A DNA stretch of 35,942 nucleotides, taken from positions 1 through 35,942 of the forward strand of contig JAAEMK010001396.1 in assembly GCA_024225635.1 (NCBI GenBank), in the 5' to 3' direction. The first letter of the stretch is position 1. Each line of letters begins with the position of its first letter. The position numbers and the translations under genes are program-made. Under the pieces are notes generated by a model. It worked only from the letters and a program-made list of their open reading frames with translations. It was not told where the DNA came from and searched no databases. This stretch comes from Desulfobacteraceae bacterium (GTDB taxonomy: Bacteria; Desulfobacterota; Desulfobacteria; Desulfobacterales; Desulfobacteraceae). Positions 24,875 to 33,328 of this stretch are shown in pieces.

Positions 24875-25483
24875 TTGACGGATTCAGGCAAAAGTTATCT
24901 GATCGGGGCACTGGAGGAAAAACTGTTCCATGATATTCCGGCCCACAAAGAAGAACTGGCCGGGCTTGCGGGCCTGTTTGTCCGAAGGGAATATCCGCGC
25001 AAGAAAATCTTAGTCATGGCCGGGGAAAGATGGGACAGGGCGTTCTTCATCCACCGGGGGATTATCCGGCTGTACTATACGGACAGGGAGGGCAGGGAAT
25101 TCAACAAGGATTTTTTCCGGGAAGGTCAGCTGCTGTGGCCCGTCGCCCCTTCCGCCCGGAAGAACGACAGCCTGTTCAGCATCGCCGCGGTGGAGGACAT
25201 CAAGGTTTCGGTCTGCCGGTTTGCCTCCTTTCATTCCTGGCTGGCCGATCATTCCTATTGGGAGAAATTCGCGTTACCCTATGCGGAATCCTTTGCGGAG
25301 GAGAAGTTTTTGAGGGAATATGAATTTCTCATGAACCCGGCAGCAAAGCGGTTTCAAAATTTCTGCGTACGACATCCCGGGCTTGCCCGACGAATACCGG
25401 ATTATCACCTGGCCAGCTATCTCGGGATCACCAATGTGTCCCTGTCCAGAATAAAAAAATCGGTCGATTTTAACCTATGTTAA
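24875..25483 (+). CDS. Crp/Fnr family transcriptional regulator
   Basis: This 202-residue protein starts at TTG 24875, with a GAGGA site 5-8 bases upstream. The N-terminal cNMP-binding barrel (LAGLFVRREYPRKKILVMAGERWDRAFFIHRGIIRLYY and EFNKDFFREGQLLWPV) is followed by a C-terminal helix-turn-helix, RIPDYHLASYLGITNVSLSRIKKSV. The R-x-Y-x-x-A-S-Y-L-G-I-T recognition pattern is common in Crp/Fnr regulators of about 190-200 residues. No cysteine cluster for oxygen sensing is visible. It may control the SDR gene downstream. Confidence 0.9.
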   Translation: MTDSGKSYLIGALEEKLFHDIPAHKEELAGLAGLFVRREYPRKKILVMAGERWDRAFFIHRGIIRLYYTDREGREFNKDFFREGQLLWPVAPSARKNDSLFSIAAVEDIKVSVCRFASFHSWLADHSYWEKFALPYAESFAEEKFLREYEFLMNPAAKRFQNFCVRHPGLARRIPDYHLASYLGITNVSLSRIKKSVDFNLC

Positions 25484-25567
25484 TTACATTCGTTTTCATT
25501 CCGGTATCCTCCTGACCAGTAGCAGAACGGATTTTTCAACGGTATTCTCAAAAACAGGAGGCAGGAA

Positions 25568-26341
25568 ATGAACTTATTGGCCCGTAAGACAGCCCTTATC
25601 ACAGGCGGAAGTGACGGCATCGGTTATGCAGTTGCAACCGCCTTTGCAGCCCAGGGGGCGAACCTGGTGCTGATCGGCAGGGACCGGGAAAAACTGGCCC
25701 GGAGAGAAAAAAATCTCATGCAATACGATATCGATCTCCTTTGTGTGGCTGCGGACATGAGCAGCAGTGAATCCGTGCCTGAGATTGTACGGCAGGTCCG
25801 CAAAAAAGGGATGCGGATCGATATCATCGTCAACAATGCCGGGATTGCCCGGTTTATCCCGTTTGCGGATACGGATGACGCCATGCTGGATCATCATCTG
25901 AACCTGAATGTCAGATCCCCCTATCTGCTGACCCGGGCGTTCCTGGAGGATCTGATCGCCTCCCGGGGCAATGTGATCAATGTATCCTCCTATTTTGCCA
26001 GGAGAATGTTGCCGGACAGACCGTCGACGGCCTATTCCCTCACCAAGGGGGCCCTGGAATCTTTTACCAGGGCCCTTGCCTTTGAACTCGGCCCCAAGGG
26101 GATCCGGGTCAATGCCATTGCCCCTGGAACCGTTGCCACCCCCCAGGTGGAAAGCAATATGGCGCGGCTGGATGATGATGCGAGGAATCGCTTTACCGCG
26201 ATGATTCAATCGATCTATCCCCTGCAGAGGATCGGAGAACCGGAAGATATAGCAAATTTCTCAGTGTTTCTGGCATCCGAACAGGCAAAATGGATTACCG
26301 GGGGAATATTTCCCGTTGACGGCGGCCTCACAACCAATTAG
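25568..26341 (+). CDS. SDR family oxidoreductase (FabG-like)
   Basis: This 257-residue classical short-chain dehydrogenase has the NAD(P)-binding TGGSDGIG (residues 12-19), NNAG (89-92), the catalytic serine in NVSSYF (S140/S141) and YSLTK (Y156, K160). It ends with the usual GPKGIRVNAIAPGTVATP and WITGGIFPVDGG. A GRDRE sequence at the end of the second strand (residues 37-41) suggests NADPH preference. It could be a 3-oxoacyl reductase or a sugar or steroid dehydrogenase. GGAGG lies just upstream of the ATG. Confidence 0.92.
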   Translation: MNLLARKTALITGGSDGIGYAVATAFAAQGANLVLIGRDREKLARREKNLMQYDIDLLCVAADMSSSESVPEIVRQVRKKGMRIDIIVNNAGIARFIPFADTDDAMLDHHLNLNVRSPYLLTRAFLEDLIASRGNVINVSSYFARRMLPDRPSTAYSLTKGALESFTRALAFELGPKGIRVNAIAPGTVATPQVESNMARLDDDARNRFTAMIQSIYPLQRIGEPEDIANFSVFLASEQAKWITGGIFPVDGGLTTN

Positions 26342-26343
26342 AT

Positions 26344-26540
26344 GATCCCCCATGGGGGATCGGGCTCTCCACACCGGGGAGTCCTCCCCCACGCCCAGGC
26401 ACACGGATCGCGGGCCTTGCGATCCGACGGATCAGCCAGTATCGCATACCTGCAAAGATTCCCTGAAATAACATCCATTTCGCTCTCTCAACCCGCTTTT
26501 TATACTTTTAGTTTGGAAACAGATAGAAATATGCTATAAA
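26344..26540. promoter_or_regulatory. Intergenic region with palindromes and a promoter for the sensor/lipid cluster
   Basis: The gap from 26342 to 26620 contains a perfect 18-bp palindrome GATCCCCCATGGGGGATC (26344-26361). There is an 8-bp hairpin, CGGATCGC/GCGATCCG (26404-26426), and an overlapping dyad GATCCG-A-CGGATC (26421-26433). After about 26480 the sequence turns AT-rich, and TTGGAA (26513-26518) with TATAAA (26535-26540), 16 bases apart, gives a plausible promoter for the following genes. No convincing gene is seen here. Confidence 0.5.
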
Positions 26541-26620
26541 AAATTGTTCATTGTAAAGTTTCATACAAATATTTTAACAGTATCAAGATTACTTGAGAGC
26601 GAGGAAATATTTCAGGAACT

Positions 26621-28630
26621 GTGTACAATCGAAACCGACGACGCCATGGAGCCGGTTGGCTATTCATTTTCATCTCCCTCGTTTTATTGCCGGGTTCTCC
26701 AGCCATGGCCGGCCAATGGCCGGTGGTGAGCAATCCCAAGGGACTTGCGACCCGGTTTCCCCAGCAGCTTGAATTGGATCCGTATGAAAAATATCAGGGC
26801 ACATGGCTTGACTTCCATGAAAACCCGCTGTTCGCGGAACAGGTAAAAAAAGGACTGCTTCCCCCGGTTGAGCAACGATTACCGGCCGACCCCCTGGTCG
26901 TCCTTCCCTATGGGGAAATCGGGCGGTACGGCGGCACCCTCCGGGGGATTGCCCTCGCCTATGAAAGCGGTACCGCCGAGATCTTATCCTGGCGGCAGAC
27001 CAATTTGGTACGGTTTAACGATGATGCCCGCACAATCGTGCCCAATGTCGCCAAAGCATGGAAATGGGATGAAGATTATGCAGGGATCACCTTTTTTCTG
27101 CGAAAAGGTCACCGCTGGTCTGACGGGGCCCCCTTTACCGCCGATGATGTTGTGTTCTGGTTCAATGATATCATCATGAACAGGGAGATCCACCCGGAAG
27201 TTCCAGCCCCCTGGGGGGATCTGGACGCTAAAATTGAAAAGATCGATGCCGCCACGGTTAAATGGACCTTTAACAAACCCTATACCACACTGTTGTACTA
27301 CCTGGGGGGAGTGGGCTCCTACTATGCCCCTTACGCCCCCATGCATTTTTTAAAAGCATTTCACAGCAGCTATAATCCAAAGGCCAATGAAACCGCCGTG
27401 AAAAAAGGGTTCAAAAATTGGACCCAACTATTTCGCCAATATTGGAGCAAATGGACCGATTCGGTGGTGAGGCGGCCGGCCGGATTAAGGGTGCCCACCC
27501 TTGAAAGCCATATTTTAAACGAGGAGCCCACCCCCGCTTCCCGTAAATTCATTGCCAATCCCTATTATTTCAAGGTGGATACGGCCGGAAACCAACTGCC
27601 TTATATTGATTACCACCATGAGCGATTTCTAAAGAGAAAAGAATGGGCCGGGGAAATCATAAACGGCAACGTGGATCAGAAATCCCAAAACCTGCCCCTT
27701 GATCTCTATCCGGAGCTGAAAAAGTCTCAGAAAAACGGCAATTTCATTGTACAGCTGCCCCAGACCGGGGCGGGACCAGCCATTATTTTCAACAAAACCC
27801 ACAAGGATCCCGTACTCAGGGAAATTTTCCTGGATGCACGATTCAACCATGCCATGTCCCTGGCCATAAACCGGGATGAACTGAATCAGAAACTGTTCCT
27901 GGGCCTTTGCAAGCCCCGGCAGGCACTGCCCCAGAACACCCGGTTTATCACCCGGGCGGACAAAAAATTCATGGCGGGGTATGCCCCTGACAGGGCCAAT
28001 GCCCTGCTGGACGGAATGGGGCTCAAGCGCGGCGGCAACGGCATCCGCATCAGAAAAGACGGCCTTCCCCTGGGCATCACCTGGGAATACACCCTTCAAT
28101 ATGTCTGGTCCCATGAATTTCCAAAGCTTGTGGCCGGCTATTGGAGAGATATCGGCATCCAGGTCGATCTCAAGGAGGTGACCACCGGAGAGACAAGAAA
28201 AAAACAGCAAAACAACACCCTGGATATTACCAGCGAATGGATGTCCCCCTTTGAACCCACTCTCTTTGCCACCCCGGAAACGTTTATGCCCCCCTATGCA
28301 ACCGTCCATCCAATCATGGGAAGGCCCTGGATGGAATGGAAAAACAGCCATGGAGTATCAGGGATTCAACCGCCTGAATGGGTGCTGGGATTATGGGAAC
28401 TGGGCCGGGATTTTGTGTCAACGATTCCCGGAACCGACTGGTATGACGCCGTTGGCAGAGAGATCGTCCGGATCAACCTTGAAAATTTAACCATCATCGG
28501 CACCCTGGGAGAAGTACCCCTTGTCACCATTGTGTCAACCAGACTTGCCAACACACCGGCCTGGAAGATCAACTCCTTCTACTACGGGTATGCCTACCCC
28601 TACCGGGCCGATCAATGGTATTTCAAATGA
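26621..28630 (+). CDS. Family-5 (peptide/oligosaccharide-type) extracellular solute-binding protein
   Basis: This 669-residue exported protein starts at GTG 26621 (AGGA 3 bases upstream). The signal peptide GWLFIFISLVLLPGSPAMA probably ends near residue 30. The SBP_bac_5 pattern is clear: PYGEIGRYGGTLRG, LVRFNDDARTIVPNVAKAWKWDED, FFLRKGHRWSDGAPFTADDVVFWFNDI, then AMSLAINRDELNQKLFLG and YWRDIGIQVDLKEV. It is longer than OppA/DppA, resembling the large YejA/XP-type group. No permease or ATPase genes are nearby; instead its last codons overlap a histidine kinase gene, suggesting a sensory rather than transport role. Confidence 0.9.
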   Translation: MYNRNRRRHGAGWLFIFISLVLLPGSPAMAGQWPVVSNPKGLATRFPQQLELDPYEKYQGTWLDFHENPLFAEQVKKGLLPPVEQRLPADPLVVLPYGEIGRYGGTLRGIALAYESGTAEILSWRQTNLVRFNDDARTIVPNVAKAWKWDEDYAGITFFLRKGHRWSDGAPFTADDVVFWFNDIIMNREIHPEVPAPWGDLDAKIEKIDAATVKWTFNKPYTTLLYYLGGVGSYYAPYAPMHFLKAFHSSYNPKANETAVKKGFKNWTQLFRQYWSKWTDSVVRRPAGLRVPTLESHILNEEPTPASRKFIANPYYFKVDTAGNQLPYIDYHHERFLKRKEWAGEIINGNVDQKSQNLPLDLYPELKKSQKNGNFIVQLPQTGAGPAIIFNKTHKDPVLREIFLDARFNHAMSLAINRDELNQKLFLGLCKPRQALPQNTRFITRADKKFMAGYAPDRANALLDGMGLKRGGNGIRIRKDGLPLGITWEYTLQYVWSHEFPKLVAGYWRDIGIQVDLKEVTTGETRKKQQNNTLDITSEWMSPFEPTLFATPETFMPPYATVHPIMGRPWMEWKNSHGVSGIQPPEWVLGLWELGRDFVSTIPGTDWYDAVGREIVRINLENLTIIGTLGEVPLVTIVSTRLANTPAWKINSFYYGYAYPYRADQWYFK

Positions 28631-31293
28631 TGACCGGCCTGAAAAATAAATTCCTTATTCCCACGGTGGTCATCATCCTCATGGGCATGGGGGTGTTTGC
28701 CGTTATCTCATTTGCCAAGGCCAGAAGCATTTTTACCCATGTGGTTATAGAAGAGATCGATCAAATTGCTGAAACCACGGTGGGGGGCATGGCCACCTGG
28801 ATGAAAGACCGGCGGATCGACATCAAGAACTGGAGCCAGCAGCGGCTGTACGCAACCGCGCTTCAGCTTACATTTCTGGGCAAAACAGCCCGGACCTACG
28901 CCAACCGGCAACTGAAAAAGATGAAAGAAAGCTACGGGTATTATGAAGATATCCTGATTGCCGATCCAGCGGGAGAAATCCTGGCCTCATCCGACACTGC
29001 CCACATTAGTGTCATCAATGTCAATGACCGGGATTTCTTTCAGGAAGCCATGAAAGGAAACATCCATGTTTCCAGTGAGGTGATCAAAAGCAACACCTCC
29101 GGCAACCTTGTTTTCATGATCGCCTCCCCGATCATGGAAAACAAAAAAGTCATTGGGGTTCTGTTTGGCGTTCTAAAAGTGGATGACTTCATAAACCAGT
29201 TTGTCACCACCATCCATATTGGTGAAAACAGCTATGCCTATGTATTGAAAAAGGATGGGGAGATCATTGCCCACTCAAAATATTCTCAATTCCTGGGAAC
29301 CAACATCGCCGACCTGGAGTTTGGCGGTAAAATGCTGGGCCGGCAGGAAGGAATCCTTGAATACAAACTGCGAAACGCTCAAATAACAGCTGTTTTTAAG
29401 ACATTCCACGAGATCGGATTGACCATTGTGGTCTGCGCCCGGACCCATGAGATCCTGGCCCCTGTCAAGGAAATGCGAAACCTGTTTCTGGCCATCTCCT
29501 TTGTGATCGTTATCCTGGTGACATTTTCGATTTTAATCATTGCCGACTCCGTGGCCAGCCCCATCAAAGACCTGGTGAAAGGCCTTGAAAAAATGGGACA
29601 GGGGCACCTGAGCTACCGGATCACCCCCAAAAGCAATGACGAGATCGGCAATATCGGCCATGCATTGAATCAAATGGCGTTCAACCTGGAGAAATCCCGG
29701 AACAAAATCAACATTCAAAACATTCTGCTGACCAAAGCCCGGGATGAACTGGAACACAAAGTAGAGGAACGAACCCGGGATTTTAAAAAAGCGGAAAAAG
29801 AATATCGCAGTCTATTTGAAAATGCCATTGAAGGAATCTTCCGAATCACCCCGGATGGCCGGTACATCAATGCCAATCCGGCCCTGGCGAAAGTCCTGGG
29901 ATATGATGGGCCAAAGGAGTTATCCTTTTTCAGCAAAAGACTATTTGTAAGCCCGGACGATTTTAAAAGAATAGATACCTTACTTCAAACCCAGGGAGAG
30001 ATTGTCGGGTTTGAAACCCGGATTATTCGAAAGAATATGACCCATTGCTGGTGTTCCATTTCCGTTCAATGCGTCACGGATACCAGCGGCAATCTTTCCT
30101 ATTATGAAGGATCTCTTCTGGATATCAGCGAACGCATTGAAAAGGAAAACGCCCTGAGAGAGCGTGAGGCTGCCGTTGCCGCGAACCGGTTGAAATCCGA
30201 GTTCATTGCCAATATGAGCCATGAGATCCGCACCCCCCTGAATGTGGTGACCGGTTTTTGCGGCCTGCTTTTCTCCATGTCCTCCGACCCAAAACAGCAA
30301 AGCTACATCAATTCCATTAAATCCGCAGGAGAAAGCCTGTTAACCCTGATCAACGACATCCTTGACCTGTCCAAAATGGAAGCCGGAAAACTTGAGATCA
30401 TCAATACAACGGTCAGCATCCGGGCTTTGATCGATCAAATCGAGCAGATGTTCAAGCCCATTGTCCTGGATAAAGGGGTGGAATTCCATGTGGAGATCAA
30501 AAATGAATTTGCCTTTTGTCTATTGCTCGATGAGGTCAGGCTGCGCCAGATCCTGGTCAATCTTGTGGGCAATGCCACCAAGTTCACCGATCAGGGACAC
30601 ATCAAACTCATTGTTCAGCAAAAAAGGGCTCCCGGCACGGAAAAACGCTGCGATCTTCATATTACCGTGGAAGATACCGGGATCGGCATTGATGAAGCCA
30701 ATTTTAAAAAGGTCTTTGAATCCTTTGAACAGCTTGACTCAAGCATCATGAAAAAATACGGCGGCACCGGGTTGGGCCTTCAGATTTGCAAACGGCTGGC
30801 CAATGCCATGGGGGGACGGATTGAGGTGTCCAGCACCCTTGGGGCGGGAAGTACATTCACGGTTGTGCTGAAGGATGTGAAAGAGGCTCTCCGGGACAAT
30901 TATTCCCCTGCTTATCAAAATCCCGTGAACAGTAAAGGGGCGGACGCACCGTCCTCCCTTCGTTTAATCTCCCGCCACTCCGAATCCGGCGGGGCAATAC
31001 ATGGGGATGACAAACCTCTCCTGGATCCCCATACGATTCCCCAGGCGTTTAAAACAGTTTTGCGTGAGGAACTCCTGCCCTGGTCCCAATCACTCAAGGA
31101 AGCCATTATTGTGAACGATGTGATGTCATTTGCCCAAAGGCTGCAAGCCCTGGCCAAGGAGCATCACATCATGCCCCTCATTGGTTTCAGCAGGGAACTG
31201 ATCGAATTTACCGATTTTTTTGACATTCACATGATCCAGAGGAAATTGGAGGAATTTTCATCCCTGGGCCGAATCATTTTAAATGCCGAATGA
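28615..31293 (+). CDS. Membrane sensor histidine kinase (Cache, HAMP, PAS, HisKA, HATPase)
   Basis: 892 residues if ATG 28615 is used. ATG 28627 overlaps the previous stop as ATGA and is equally plausible. Order: membrane segment (about 10-30), extracytoplasmic double-Cache region (about 40-285, with INVNDRDFFQEAMKGNIHVSSEV), second membrane segment (about 290-315), HAMP, coiled coil, and PAS (about 398-510). The HisKA domain has H536 in MSHEIRTPLN, followed by the N-box NLVGNATKF, G1 DTGIGI and G2 GGTGLGLQI. A C-terminal helical region (about 802-892) resembles the tail found after receiver domains in hybrid kinases, but no receiver is present. A phosphoacceptor partner is not in the window. 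Confidence 0.93.
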   Translation: MVFQMMTGLKNKFLIPTVVIILMGMGVFAVISFAKARSIFTHVVIEEIDQIAETTVGGMATWMKDRRIDIKNWSQQRLYATALQLTFLGKTARTYANRQLKKMKESYGYYEDILIADPAGEILASSDTAHISVINVNDRDFFQEAMKGNIHVSSEVIKSNTSGNLVFMIASPIMENKKVIGVLFGVLKVDDFINQFVTTIHIGENSYAYVLKKDGEIIAHSKYSQFLGTNIADLEFGGKMLGRQEGILEYKLRNAQITAVFKTFHEIGLTIVVCARTHEILAPVKEMRNLFLAISFVIVILVTFSILIIADSVASPIKDLVKGLEKMGQGHLSYRITPKSNDEIGNIGHALNQMAFNLEKSRNKINIQNILLTKARDELEHKVEERTRDFKKAEKEYRSLFENAIEGIFRITPDGRYINANPALAKVLGYDGPKELSFFSKRLFVSPDDFKRIDTLLQTQGEIVGFETRIIRKNMTHCWCSISVQCVTDTSGNLSYYEGSLLDISERIEKENALREREAAVAANRLKSEFIANMSHEIRTPLNVVTGFCGLLFSMSSDPKQQSYINSIKSAGESLLTLINDILDLSKMEAGKLEIINTTVSIRALIDQIEQMFKPIVLDKGVEFHVEIKNEFAFCLLLDEVRLRQILVNLVGNATKFTDQGHIKLIVQQKRAPGTEKRCDLHITVEDTGIGIDEANFKKVFESFEQLDSSIMKKYGGTGLGLQICKRLANAMGGRIEVSSTLGAGSTFTVVLKDVKEALRDNYSPAYQNPVNSKGADAPSSLRLISRHSESGGAIHGDDKPLLDPHTIPQAFKTVLREELLPWSQSLKEAIIVNDVMSFAQRLQALAKEHHIMPLIGFSRELIEFTDFFDIHMIQRKLEEFSSLGRIILNAE

Positions 31294-31318
31294 AGACTAA
31301 CAATAAACGGAGACTGCC

Positions 31319-31969
31319 ATGGAAAATCACCCCCGCCCTTTGTCACGCCCATATCACCCCCTTGACTTTGCCCGGGATATCCCCAATATATGCTCCCTGA
31401 CCGGGCTTTTCTGCTCGGTGTTAAGCATTTACCTTTCTTTGTCCCATCATTTTTCCCCCGCCGTGATCGCCATGCTCTGGGCGGTGTTTTTTGATTATTG
31501 CGACGGGATGATTGCCCGGCGGATGAAGCAAAGGCCTGAAATTTTCGGCACTTTCGGCCAGCAGCTGGATTCCCTGATCGACATTGTCAGTTTTGGCGCC
31601 TGCCCGGCCGTATTTCTTTTAAGTTACGGCAAGTTCTCTCCCCTGCTTTTACCGGTGGTCTTCTGCATCCTTGCATCAAATGCATTGCGGCTAAGCTATT
31701 TCAACCTGTTCGGCCTCACGGAGGACGGCTCATACATGGGCCTGTCCCTGGACAACAATATCTTTATCTTTGCTTTTGTATTCCTGTTTGAAGGCCTGTT
31801 CAGCCCGTCCCTGTTTGTGATCATTTTATCATTCATGTTCATTGGCCTTTCCCTGCTGAACCTGTCCCATATCGCCACCCCCAAATACCAGGGCAAAGGG
31901 TTCTATCTGGTCGTGGCATATATCATGGTTTTAACGCTGATTCATGGTCAGGACCTGATGCCCGGATAA
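31319..31969 (+). CDS. CDP-alcohol phosphotransferase (PssA-like membrane enzyme)
   Basis: This 216-residue protein has about six membrane segments. The active-site motif is D59-x2-D62-G63-x2-A66-R67-x12-G80-x3-D84-x3-D88 (FDYCDGMIARR...GQQLDSLIDIVSFG). The standard spacing between AR and G is 8 residues, so there is a four-residue expansion here. The SLIDIVSFGACPAVF continuation is like phosphatidylserine synthase type II. It either joins an alcohol to CDP-diacylglycerol or moves a CDP-linked head group to diacylglycerol; the nucleotidyltransferase gene downstream favours the second. It starts 26 bases after the kinase gene. Confidence 0.88.
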   Translation: MENHPRPLSRPYHPLDFARDIPNICSLTGLFCSVLSIYLSLSHHFSPAVIAMLWAVFFDYCDGMIARRMKQRPEIFGTFGQQLDSLIDIVSFGACPAVFLLSYGKFSPLLLPVVFCILASNALRLSYFNLFGLTEDGSYMGLSLDNNIFIFAFVFLFEGLFSPSLFVIILSFMFIGLSLLNLSHIATPKYQGKGFYLVVAYIMVLTLIHGQDLMPG

Positions 31970-31976
31970 GGAAACC

Positions 31977-33278
31977 ATGTCAATATTCAACAGGAAACCC
32001 GGGAAAACAATGATGGATAATCCTCGGACATTCAGGGAATGCATATCAAACAGCGACACCGAATGCCTTGTCTACGGTGCGGATAATTTATCTCAATTCA
32101 CACGCTCAAACGGCCATATCCGTTCAAAATGCGACCGGGCGCTTCCGGCGGCCCGCCCGGAAGATATCGTGGTATTACGCGGAAAACCGGACAGGGCCTA
32201 TCAAAGCTGGCTCAGGTCCCTTGGCCTGGGCACGGATCATGTGGTGGCCTATGGTTGTTCAACCGGAAAGACACCGCTTTCCCGGTTGATCGCTGACAAT
32301 CCGGAACCGGTCAAGGCGGCCATTCGAAAGCTCAACAAAAAGCCCGTCTACGTACCATGGTTTTCCGGGAATTTGGAAAACGCGGCCGCCCAGGCACTTG
32401 GCGCGGATCTTTTTGGCGCCCCCGGCGCCTTGACATGGCGACATAACGAAAAATCAATGTTCAAAACCATCTGCCGGCAACTGGATATCCCCGTGGTCGA
32501 AGACACCCTGTTCAGGATACGTCCGGACAACCCTGAAAATCCTGTTGAAATGGAAAAAATAATCCGGCACTATCTAAAGCGCTACAGCATGGTCCTGATC
32601 CGGGGCACCCTGGACAATACCGGGGTTTCCCTGGTGTTTAAAACCCGGGGAGACGATATCAATGCCGTGTACCGCCAGCTCTCCGGCCACGGGGTCGGCC
32701 ATGTGCTCATTGAACCGTTCCTGGAGGTGATCTCATCGCCCAATGACCAATGGATCATCACCAGAAAAGGGGAAATAACCCATCTGGGCATGCGGGATCA
32801 GGTATGTAAAAGCGGGATTCACCATGTCGCCACCATTAAAAGGCGGGAACCTTCTTCAGAAGAAGACCGGATTAAAGAGATCTCCTTCAAGATCGTTCAA
32901 CACCTGGCTGAAGCAAACTATGTCGGTGTGACCGGCATTGATTATATTGTCACGGCTTCGGGGATATATCCGGTTGAAAACAATGCCCGGTTTAACGGGT
33001 CCTCCTATGTCAGTCTCATTGTGGCCAATGCCGAAGAACTGACCGGTCCCGTCCCCTGCTGGAAATTTATCAAAACCAGGACCTCGCCCTGCCCGTTCAA
33101 TGCCCTGTCAAGGCAACTGGCCCCCGTTCTTTTTGACGGCCTGAAGCAGGAATCCGTCTTTCCCTATAATTGTGACCACCTGGAGAAAACAGGGGAGTTC
33201 GCAGTAATCCTCATGGGCGGCTCCCCGGACCAGATTGCCGCCCTGGAGGCAACCCTGGGGGAGTTGGGCGTGGGATAG
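31977..33278 (+). CDS. ATP-grasp family ligase
   Basis: This 433-residue protein has an N-terminal nucleotide-fold 'pre-ATP-grasp' part (about 1-150) and an ATP-grasp core. LIRGTLDNTGVSLVFKT carries the ATP-binding strand, VLIEPFLEVISSPNDQW the adenine/hinge region, and PVENNARFNGSSY has the metal-binding E334-x-N336-x-R338. This layout recalls carboxylate-amine ligases, including peptide ligases of the PGM1 type. The product would be an amide or peptide bond formed through an acyl phosphate. It begins 7 bases after the CDP-alcohol phosphotransferase gene (AAGGA site), so it belongs to the same unit. The substrate is unknown. Confidence 0.82.
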   Translation: MSIFNRKPGKTMMDNPRTFRECISNSDTECLVYGADNLSQFTRSNGHIRSKCDRALPAARPEDIVVLRGKPDRAYQSWLRSLGLGTDHVVAYGCSTGKTPLSRLIADNPEPVKAAIRKLNKKPVYVPWFSGNLENAAAQALGADLFGAPGALTWRHNEKSMFKTICRQLDIPVVEDTLFRIRPDNPENPVEMEKIIRHYLKRYSMVLIRGTLDNTGVSLVFKTRGDDINAVYRQLSGHGVGHVLIEPFLEVISSPNDQWIITRKGEITHLGMRDQVCKSGIHHVATIKRREPSSEEDRIKEISFKIVQHLAEANYVGVTGIDYIVTASGIYPVENNARFNGSSYVSLIVANAEELTGPVPCWKFIKTRTSPCPFNALSRQLAPVLFDGLKQESVFPYNCDHLEKTGEFAVILMGGSPDQIAALEATLGELGVG

Positions 33279-33328
33279 CCCCAATAGCGGTTTATGGTTT
33301 TATTACTAATCTATTTGCGGAGCGATGA

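Noticed and set aside
26342-26539. 65-codon open frame after the SDR gene
   Set aside because: It lacks a ribosome-binding site, covers the palindromes, and its translation resembles no protein.
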